In this document: piece by piece, positions 1 to 5,214 of the stretch
How positions within the stretch are numbered: the stretch's first letter is position 1
How the letters are laid out: each line of letters begins with the position of its first letter
NCBI GenBank assembly: GCA_026991215.1
Contig: JALXBY010000188.1
Coordinates: forward strand, 1-8,291
Direction: 5' to 3'
DNA length: 8,291 bases
Source of the DNA: Anaerolineales bacterium
GTDB lineage: Bacteria > Chloroflexota > Anaerolineae > Anaerolineales > DRMV01
Notes under the pieces: model-generated
The model's database searches: none
The model's input: the letters and a program-made list of their open reading frames with translations, nothing else
What the model was told of the DNA's origin: nothing
Translations under genes and position numbers: made by a program

Positions 1-1192
1 CTTCGTGCCGCCCTACAACGCGACCGCGGTGGCCCGCCTGCTGGAGGCCGGGGCCATCATCGTGGGGAAGACGAACACCGACGAGTTCGCCATGGGTTCT
101 TCCACGGAAAACTCGGCCTACGGGCCCACCTACAACCCCTGGGATACCCAGCGCGTGCCGGGCGGGTCCAGCGGCGGCAGCGCGGCCGCGGTCGCGGCGC
201 GCATGGTCCCTGCGGCCCTGGGCACGGATACCGGCGGCAGCGTCCGCCAGCCCGCGGCCTTCTGTGGCGTCACCGGGTTCAAGCCCACCTATGGCCGCAT
301 CTCCCGCTACGGCCTGGTGGCCTACGGCTCTTCCCTGGATACCGTGGGTGCCCTGACCCTTACCGCGGCGGACGCGGCCCTGCTCTTTTCCATCATGGCC
401 GGCCGGGACCCCAAGGACGCGACCAGTATGGACGTCCCGGTGCCCGAAATCCGGCTTCCCCAGGAGCCGAGCCTCAAGGGCCTGCGCATCGGCGTGCCTA
501 AGGAGTACTTCACCCAGGGCATCCAACCCGCGGTGGAGCGGCTGGTGCGGCAGGCCATCGAACACCTGGAAAGCCTGGGTGCGGACATCGTGGAGATTTC
601 CCTGCCCCATACACCCTATGCGGTGCCCGTGTACTACATCATCGCGCCCTCCGAGGCCTCGGCCAACCTGGCCCGCTACGACGGCATCCGCTACGGCCCC
701 CGCATCGAAGGGCAGAGCATGTGGGATATCTTCTTCAAGACCCGGGGCCGACTTTTCGGGCCCGAGGTCAAGCGACGCATCATGCTGGGCACCTACGCGC
801 TTTCCGCGGGCTATTACGACGCCTACTACGCCAAGGCCCAGAAGGTGCGCACCCTGTTCCGCCGGGACTTCGAACAGGCCTTCCAGCAGGTGGACCTGAT
901 TGCCGCGCCCGTGGCCCCCAGCACGGCCTGGCCCATCGGCGCGAAAACCCAGGACCCCCTTTCCATGTACCTGGAGGACATCTTCACCCTGCCCGCGAAC
1001 CTCGCGGGGGTGCCGGGCATCGCGTTCCCCGTGGGCTTCGACGAAGCCGGCCTGCCCGTGGGCATGCAACTCCTGGCCCCGCCCTTCGAGGAACCCCGGA
1101 TGTTCGCAGCCGCCCACGTCTACCAGATGACCACCGACTGGCACACCCGCGTACCGCCCCTGGCCCAACAGGCTGCGGCATCGGCAAAATAG
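1..1192 (+). CDS. gatA: Asp-tRNA(Asn)/Glu-tRNA(Gln) amidotransferase subunit A, 5'-truncated by window edge
   Basis: Amidase subunit of GatCAB, which turns mischarged Glu-tRNA(Gln) (and often Asp-tRNA(Asn)) into the correct amide form, using ammonia released from glutamine in the cytoplasm. The frame is open at base 2 (Phe-Val-Pro-Pro-Tyr), and GatA proteins continue upstream of this motif, so the GTG at 5 is an internal Val and the true start is outside the window. Numbering from that Val, the amidase signature is intact: GGSSGGSAAA at 53-62 and DTGGSVRQP at 75-83. By alignment from memory with the S. aureus enzyme, S55 is the cis-Ser and S79 the nucleophile; the catalytic Lys lies in the missing N-terminal part. 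DEFAMGSSTENSA (26-38) and the C-terminal LAGVPGIAFPVGF block, also typical of GatA, distinguish it from general amidases. It ends at TAG and is followed 39 nt later by the DUF3054 gene. No gatB or gatC is visible. Confidence 0.97.
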   Translation, partial: FVPPYNATAVARLLEAGAIIVGKTNTDEFAMGSSTENSAYGPTYNPWDTQRVPGGSSGGSAAAVAARMVPAALGTDTGGSVRQPAAFCGVTGFKPTYGRISRYGLVAYGSSLDTVGALTLTAADAALLFSIMAGRDPKDATSMDVPVPEIRLPQEPSLKGLRIGVPKEYFTQGIQPAVERLVRQAIEHLESLGADIVEISLPHTPYAVPVYYIIAPSEASANLARYDGIRYGPRIEGQSMWDIFFKTRGRLFGPEVKRRIMLGTYALSAGYYDAYYAKAQKVRTLFRRDFEQAFQQVDLIAAPVAPSTAWPIGAKTQDPLSMYLEDIFTLPANLAGVPGIAFPVGFDEAGLPVGMQLLAPPFEEPRMFAAAHVYQMTTDWHTRVPPLAQQAAASAK

Positions 1193-1231
1193 GGACGTGG
1201 AAAGTCCAACTTCTTCCTGCGAGGTGGAACC

Positions 1232-1606
1232 ATGTGCCGGAACCAGACCCTGTGGATTGGGGATGCCGTGGTGCTGGCCCTGATGACGACCATCGGGTTT
1301 CTCGTGCATGGCACCCAGGGCCAGATTGGTCGCCTGGCGCTGACCGCGGTGCTCGCGGCCCTGGCCTGGTACCTGGCCGCGGGGCCGTTGGGGTTGCTGC
1401 GCTTCCCCCAGGCCCGGCAGGGGCGTTGGTGGTTGCGCCTCGTCTGGGCCGAAGGCCTGGCCACGCCCCTGGCCCTGAGCCTGCGGGGGGTGTTGCTGAT
1501 GCAACCCATTGCGCCCATGTTCGTGGTTGCGGCCTTCACCTTCAACACGCTGGGGCTGTTCCTCTGGCGGTTGCTGGTGGCCTGGCGCTGCCCTGCTTCC
1601 AGGTAG
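1232..1606 (+). CDS. DUF3054 family small membrane protein
   Basis: A 124-aa hydrophobic protein of unknown function, assigned to DUF3054 by its overall pattern. An N-terminal Gly-Asp (10-11) opens the first membrane segment, a His (27) follows it, and an Arg (85) and a terminal Leu-Trp-Arg (111-113) sit in later segments. Four membrane helices are predicted by eye at about 7-26, 32-56, 68-90 and 94-118, so it should be an integral inner-membrane protein with short loops. A basic, Trp-rich stretch (62-69) between helices 2 and 3 is probably cytoplasmic. The ATG has a GAGGTG Shine-Dalgarno at 1221-1226, five bases upstream. It lies 39 nt after gatA and 7 nt before the glycosyltransferase, so the three are probably co-transcribed. 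The family has no established role; the neighbour hints at envelope or lipid work, but that is only context. Family assignment is from memory of the pattern. Confidence 0.8.
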   Translation: MCRNQTLWIGDAVVLALMTTIGFLVHGTQGQIGRLALTAVLAALAWYLAAGPLGLLRFPQARQGRWWLRLVWAEGLATPLALSLRGVLLMQPIAPMFVVAAFTFNTLGLFLWRLLVAWRCPASR

Positions 1607-1613
1607 GACCGCC

Positions 1614-2819
1614 ATGCGCATTGGCATGCTGGCCGACCTCTACCGGCCCCACATCAGCGGGGTGACCATCCACATCGACGTGACCCGCCGCGCCCTGGAG
1701 GCGCGGGGGCACGAAGTCTATGTGTTCACCTTCGGCGACCCCCAACCCGACGACGACCCGCGCGTCATACGTTCCCCGGGCCTGAACCTGCGGGTTCGCC
1801 AGCAGGGCCTTTCGGTGAACATGCGCTATGCACGTCCGGCCCGGATGCTGGTCACCACCATGGACGTGCTCCACGCCCACCATCCCTTCATCAGCGGCCA
1901 GCTGGCCCTGCGCTACGGTCGGCCCTGGGGCATCCCCGTGGTGTTCACCAACCACACCCGGTACGACCTGTACATGCGGGCCTACCTGCCCCTGCTTCCC
2001 CCAACCTTGGGGGATGCCTTGCTGCGGACCTACCTCCCCCGCTTCTGCCGGGAGGTGGACGCGGTCATCGCGCCCTCGCCGGGCGTACGGGCCATGCTGG
2101 AGCGCCTGGGCGTGGACGTCGATGTGCACATCATCCCCAACGGCGTGGATTTGACGCCTTTTCAAAAAGAAGTCGAACCCGTGCCCCGCGAGGCCTGGGG
2201 CTGGAGCCGGGAGGACGTGGTGGTGACCTACCTGGGCCGGCTGGGTCCGGAAAAGAACCTGGGGTTCCTGCTCCGGGCCTTTGCCGCGGTCTCCGCGGTG
2301 TACCCCCAGGCCCGCCTGCTTTTCATCGGCAAAGGGCCTGAGCGGGAAACCCTGCAGGAAACGGCCCGGCAGATGGGCCTGGGCAACCGGGTGGCTTTTA
2401 CCGGCCTTATCCCCCATGAGGACGTACCCCGGTATCTCGCGGCCGCGGACGTGTTCGCCACCGCGTCCCTGACCGAGGTGCATCCCCTTTCGGTCATCGA
2501 GGCCCAGGCCGCGGGGCTGCCCGTGGCCGCGGTGCGCGCGCCGGGTGTGGAGGACGTGGTGGTGCATGGCGAAACCGGCTTCCTGGTGGAAAACGACGTC
2601 GCGGCCCTGGCCGCGGCGTTGGGCCGACTCATCGGCGAGGAGGACCTGCGCCGGCGCATGGCCGCCCAGGCCCGAAAACGGGCCCAGCGTTTCGACGTGC
2701 GCAACACGGCCCGGGAGCTGGAGGCCCTTTACCAAGGGTTACAGGAACGCCGCCAGCACTTCCACCCCTCGTGGAAGCAGCGGCTCCAGCGCTGGTGGCA
2801 GCGCCAGCTCACGGGCTAA
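1614..2819 (+). CDS. GT4-family glycosyltransferase (GT-B fold)
   Basis: Retaining glycosyltransferase of family GT4, 401 aa, normal for the family. The N-terminal acceptor domain opens with MRIGMLADLYRPHISGV and carries an HAHHPF motif (88-92 region). The C-terminal donor domain carries PNGVDL (175-180), a GRLGPEKN phosphate-binding loop with R209 and K214, GKGPE (239-243) and the E-x7-E pair E288/E296, which binds the nucleotide-sugar. The layout resembles bacterial diacylglycerol glucosyltransferases and PimB-like mannosyltransferases, so a glycolipid product at the cytoplasmic membrane face is plausible, but donor and acceptor cannot be read from sequence. The ATG at 1614 is chosen because the Rossmann-like first strand starts there and AGGTAGGA lies just upstream, overlapping the TAG of the previous gene. 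An in-frame upstream start at 1509 would add 35 residues overlapping the DUF3054 gene and is unlikely. The C-terminus ends in a basic, Trp-containing tail (387-401), which could contact membrane lipid. Confidence 0.93.
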   Translation: MRIGMLADLYRPHISGVTIHIDVTRRALEARGHEVYVFTFGDPQPDDDPRVIRSPGLNLRVRQQGLSVNMRYARPARMLVTTMDVLHAHHPFISGQLALRYGRPWGIPVVFTNHTRYDLYMRAYLPLLPPTLGDALLRTYLPRFCREVDAVIAPSPGVRAMLERLGVDVDVHIIPNGVDLTPFQKEVEPVPREAWGWSREDVVVTYLGRLGPEKNLGFLLRAFAAVSAVYPQARLLFIGKGPERETLQETARQMGLGNRVAFTGLIPHEDVPRYLAAADVFATASLTEVHPLSVIEAQAAGLPVAAVRAPGVEDVVVHGETGFLVENDVAALAAALGRLIGEEDLRRRMAAQARKRAQRFDVRNTARELEALYQGLQERRQHFHPSWKQRLQRWWQRQLTG

Positions 2820-2826
2820 CATAGGC

Positions 2827-2904
2827 TCACACAGAGACACGAAAGGCACAGAGGGTTCGTTGGAAAAACAAAATTCTCTCTGTGTTCTCTGTACCTCCGT
2901 GTGA
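2827..2904. repeat. Imperfect inverted repeat of the CACAGAG type (palindromic repeat or MITE-like remnant)
   Basis: Left arm 2827-2855 and right arm 2876-2904 are 29 nt each. About 20 of 29 positions match when one is reverse-complemented, and a 20-nt A-rich loop lies between. The ends match perfectly for six bases (TCACAC/GTGTGA), and CACAGAG in the left arm matches CTCTGTG in the right. Each arm also contains shorter internal ACAGAG/TCTCTGT echoes. Base composition is clearly lower in G+C than the flanking genes. It fills most of the 121-nt spacer between the glycosyltransferase stop and the next ATG. Similar ACAGAG-rich palindromes are, to my recollection, dispersed in many environmental bacterial genomes. 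There is no T-tract after the right arm, so it does not look like an intrinsic terminator, though the RNA could fold. Confidence 0.7.
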
Positions 2905-2940
2905 AAATACAACGGTGTTTGGATTGGAGTTGCCCACATC

Positions 2941-3303
2941 ATGGGCCGCACGCACGAGCTCGGCCGGCAGGGTGAAGCCCTGGCCGCCCGCTACCTACAG
3001 CGCCGGGGCTGGCAGGTGGTGGCCCGCAACGTGCGCACGCCCTATGGCGAAATCGACCTGGTGGCCCGGGATGGCACGGTGTGGGTCTTCGTCGAGGTCA
3101 AGACCCGCACGGGCCGCGGGTTTGGCTGGCCCGAGGAAGCGGTCACCCCCCACAAGTGGCAGCGCCTGCACGACGCCGCGCTCCACTGGATGGCCGAACA
3201 CGCCATCCCAGCCGAAGCCGACTGGCGCATCGACGTGGTCGCCATCGTGCTTCGCCCAGGCCGAAAACCGGAGATTCGGCATTTCGAGGGGGTCGAGGGG
3301 TAG
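2941..3303 (+). CDS. yraN: YraN / UPF0102 family nuclease-like protein
   Basis: A 120-aa protein of the UPF0102 (YraN) family, typical in length. The family is predicted to have a restriction-endonuclease-like fold of the Holliday-junction-resolvase type, but its cellular role is not settled. Visible signature: G-x-x-G-E near the N-terminus with E12, then YGEIDLVARD (35-44) with E37 and D39, and FVEVKTR (50-56) with E52 and K54. These give the D...E-x-K arrangement of a PD-(D/E)XK active site, and all the acidic and Lys residues are present. The ATG at 2941 is preceded by GGAG at 2926-2929, 11 nt away. It follows the inverted repeat at 2827-2904 and is separated from the next gene by a 100-nt spacer with its own -10 box, so it may be the last gene of its unit. 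Confidence 0.93.
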   Translation: MGRTHELGRQGEALAARYLQRRGWQVVARNVRTPYGEIDLVARDGTVWVFVEVKTRTGRGFGWPEEAVTPHKWQRLHDAALHWMAEHAIPAEADWRIDVVAIVLRPGRKPEIRHFEGVEG

Positions 3304-3356
3304 CCGTAGGTTTCTGTTCCACCTGACCATACGGACTTTCTGGCGCCTGCCGCTTG

Positions 3357-3362
3357 TATAAT
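3357..3362 (+). promoter_or_regulatory. Putative -10 box for the HEPN gene pair
   Basis: A perfect TATAAT lies in the only spacer upstream of the pair, 42 nt before the ATG at 3404. At the usual 16-18 nt upstream spacing there is no good TTGACA-like -35; the nearest windows read GGACTT or GACTTT. TG directly precedes the hexamer but without the one-base gap of an extended -10. In such GC-rich DNA a perfect TATAAT in an intergenic gap is notable, but without a -35 this is a prediction only. Confidence 0.5.
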
Positions 3363-3403
3363 GGGGCTGTGCTTCCCCGGAACCGGTATGGAGGCCCAAA
3401 ACC

Positions 3404-3787
3404 ATGTCCAGGCAATTCACGAGTCTCGCGGTGGACGCATCCGTGTTGATGGATGTGCGAGAAATGGGCGTTCAGCTGCGCCATCCCGAACGCATCCTGG
3501 AATATCTGGCCCAATACCCCGAACTTGTGAGGGTGATTCCCGTGGCCGTACAGGCGGCCAGGACGCACTTCCCCGAGGCCCAGCTGGTCATGGCCCTTTA
3601 CCAGGACCCGGAAATCGCAGAAGACCGGTATCTGGTCCTCTATGTACGCCCCAAAACGTTCGACGGGTCGGTTCTGGAACGCCTGGAAAAGGCCGAAAGC
3701 GCCTTTGGCCATCTCCTGGAGGGCACCAAGGGGTGGCTTCAGATAACCACTGACTTCGGCACCCCGGAGGACAGGGATGGCCTTTGA
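3404..3787 (+). CDS. Hypothetical protein, probable partner of the adjacent HEPN-like protein
   Basis: Unrecognised 127-aa soluble protein. No signal peptide or membrane segment is seen. By eye it has a short N-terminal strand (LAVDASVLMD, 8-17), a helical stretch around ILEYLAQYPELVRVIPVAVQAA (31-52), then an alternating hydrophobic and acidic block: AQLVMALYQDPEIAEDRYLVLYV, starting near 59. The last part is a helix (VLERLEKAESAFGHLL) and a short strand (WLQITTDF). The strand, acidic-loop, strand order could be a worn nucleotidyltransferase (MNT) core, which would fit a HEPN partner, but the GSxxxG and DxD motifs of active MNTs are absent. The start has GGAGG at 3390-3394, nine bases upstream. 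It overlaps the HEPN gene by 11 nt, a strong sign of translational coupling. A role as antitoxin or regulatory partner is inference from that arrangement only. Confidence 0.75.
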   Translation: MSRQFTSLAVDASVLMDVREMGVQLRHPERILEYLAQYPELVRVIPVAVQAARTHFPEAQLVMALYQDPEIAEDRYLVLYVRPKTFDGSVLERLEKAESAFGHLLEGTKGWLQITTDFGTPEDRDGL

Positions 3788-4154
3788 CTGGCGGGCATAC
3801 CTGGAACTGGCCCAGGAGCTGGCGCAGCGGCCGTCTTCCAGCCCGCTACACGAAGCAGCCCAGCGGTCCGCGGCCAGCAGGGCCTATTATGCGGCTTTTG
3901 GCTGCACGCGCCATTGGGCCGTTCGTCGCGGTTTCAGCCCTACGGGAACGGCGCGTGACCACCTCCTTTTGCGGGAGCATCTGCGAAGGGCGGGAAAACT
4001 GCGGCTCGCTTCTCGCCTCAACAGCCTGCGTATCTGGCGTAACCTGTGTGACTATGCGAACCAGGTTCCCAACCTGAACCACGTGGTTCGAAGCAGCCTG
4101 CATCTCGCACGACATGTCATTCAAGAGGTGACCGAAAGCCAAAAAAGGCCCTGA
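3777..4154 (+). CDS. HEPN-like domain protein, possible RNase or toxin component
   Basis: A 125-aa all-helical protein resembling HEPN-domain proteins. Visible features are an SRAYYAAF helix (34-41), like the S/A-x-x-YYA-x-F helix of that fold, a TGTARDHLLLREHL helix start (56-69), and a C-terminal RIWRNLCDYANQV segment (85-97). HEPN RNases use an R-x4-6-H motif; here R88 is followed after four residues by Y93, giving the RNxxDY form seen in many prokaryotic HEPN sets rather than a His. It may be catalytically weak, or use another chemistry. The start is ATG at 3777 with GGAGG at 3766-3770, six bases upstream and inside the preceding gene, which it overlaps by 11 nt. HEPN proteins are often toxins paired with an MNT antitoxin, so a toxin-antitoxin or defence role is plausible but unproven. 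The gene ends 62 nt before the chosen miaA start with no terminator in between. Confidence 0.7.
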   Translation: MAFDWRAYLELAQELAQRPSSSPLHEAAQRSAASRAYYAAFGCTRHWAVRRGFSPTGTARDHLLLREHLRRAGKLRLASRLNSLRIWRNLCDYANQVPNLNHVVRSSLHLARHVIQEVTESQKRP

Positions 4155-4216
4155 GCGAAACGCGTCCCCCTGCGGTCAGCCCGTTCCCCAAAGCATTGCA
4201 ACGGCATACGCCCGTA

Positions 4217-5167
4217 ATGCGCACATCCCCGCTTCCCGCCTCGAAGCATCCCCCCCTCCTGGTTTTGGTCGGGCCCACCGCGGTGGGCAAGACCGAAGTC
4301 TCCCTGCACCTGGCCGAGGCCCTGGACGCGGAAATCGTGTCTGCGGACTCGCGGCTGCTTTACCGGGGCATGGATATCGGCACGGCCAAGCCCTCGCGCG
4401 CGGTGCGGGCGCGCATCCCCCATCACCTCATCGACGTGGCCGACCCCGACGAGACCTGGAGCCTGGCCCAGTACCAGGACGCGGCTTATCAGGCCATTGC
4501 GGACATCCACCGCCGGGGGAAGATTCCCCTGCTGGTGGGCGGCACGGGCCAGTACGTATGGGCCGTGGTGGAAGGCTGGCGCATCCCCCGGGTGCCGCCA
4601 AATCCCCGCTTGCGCGCGGTTCTGGAGCGCTGGGGGGAACGCATCGGCCCGGAGGCCCTGCACCGCCGGCTGGCCCGCATCGACCCCGAGGCTGCGGCCC
4701 GCATCCAGCCCCGCAACCTGCGCCGCACCGTCCGTGCGCTGGAGGTCATCTTCACCACGGGACGGCGCTTCTCCGAACAGCAAACCAAGGCCCCGCCCCC
4801 TTACCGCATCCTGATGCTGGGCCTCTACCGCCCCCGGCCGGAACTCTACGCGCGCATCGACCGCCGCATCGATGCCATGCTCCAGGCCGGCTGGCTGGAA
4901 GAAGTGCAGCGCCTGCTCGAACAGGGCTATACGCCCGACCTGCCCGCCATGTCCAGCATCGGGTACGCGGAACTCGCGGCCTATCTCCTGGGTCGGCTCT
5001 CCTTCGAAGAAGCCGTGCGCCGCATCCGCCGGCGTTCCCGGGTCCTGGTACGCAAGCAGGCCAACTGGTTCCGGATGGACGACCCCCGCATCCATTGGTT
5101 CCGGGCCAGGCCCGGCGTAGAACAGGAAATTCTGGACACCATCCGGCGCTGGCTGGGGGAAACCTAA
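4217..5167 (+). CDS. miaA: tRNA dimethylallyltransferase MiaA
   Basis: Transfers a dimethylallyl group from DMAPP to N6 of A37 in tRNAs reading UNN codons, giving i6A, the precursor of ms2i6A. From the ATG at 4217 it has 316 aa, normal for the family. Motifs: P-loop GPTAVGKT (19-26); ADSRLLYRGMDIGTAKPS (43-60) with D44 as the likely catalytic base; HHLIDVADPDETWSLAQY (69-86); GGTGQYVWAVVEGW (108-121), where Gln and Trp replace the more usual Leu/Lys pattern; SSIGYAEL (246-253) and KQANWFRMDD (290-299) near the C-terminus. An in-frame TTG at 4196 would add seven residues; neither start has a clear Shine-Dalgarno, and ATG is preferred because the P-loop then begins about 18 residues in, as usual. 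Convergent with pnp. It may be transcribed with the HEPN pair 62 nt upstream. Confidence 0.97.
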   Translation: MRTSPLPASKHPPLLVLVGPTAVGKTEVSLHLAEALDAEIVSADSRLLYRGMDIGTAKPSRAVRARIPHHLIDVADPDETWSLAQYQDAAYQAIADIHRRGKIPLLVGGTGQYVWAVVEGWRIPRVPPNPRLRAVLERWGERIGPEALHRRLARIDPEAAARIQPRNLRRTVRALEVIFTTGRRFSEQQTKAPPPYRILMLGLYRPRPELYARIDRRIDAMLQAGWLEEVQRLLEQGYTPDLPAMSSIGYAELAAYLLGRLSFEEAVRRIRRRSRVLVRKQANWFRMDDPRIHWFRARPGVEQEILDTIRRWLGET

Positions 5168-5182
5168 GGTTCTGCCCAAAAC

Positions 5183-5208
5183 GAAAAAAGCCCGGCCAAC
5201 TGCCGGGC
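5183..5208 (-). terminator. Rho-independent terminator of pnp
   Basis: Read on the minus strand, a 7-bp perfect stem GCCCGGC/GCCGGGC (5208-5202 and 5196-5190) with a 5-nt loop is followed directly by six T and a C (5189-5183). It begins 6 nt past the pnp stop at 5215-5217. On the plus strand the stem is followed by CCTGCATTC with no T-tract, so it should end pnp transcripts, not miaA transcripts. Confidence 0.9.
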
Positions 5209-5214
5209 CTGCAT

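Noticed and set aside
1509..1613. Longer start for the glycosyltransferase
   Set aside because: The extra 35 residues overlap the DUF3054 gene and read as Trp/Ser/Cys-rich shadow sequence; the start at 1614 has the ribosome site and matches the family N-terminus.
1542..2735. A 397-codon open frame antisense to the glycosyltransferase
   Set aside because: Low-complexity His/Gly/Pro-rich translation and no family motifs; the plus-strand frame has all GT4 motifs.
3304..3340. Possible terminator after yraN (CCGTAGGT with ACCT and TACGG)
   Set aside because: The stem is short and broken by an unpaired stretch, and only a weak T-run follows, so it is not a convincing intrinsic terminator.
3425..3460. 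PIN-domain reading of VDASVLMD in the 127-aa protein
   Set aside because: PIN domains open with a similar strand and Asp, but the later conserved acidic residues and overall order are not seen.
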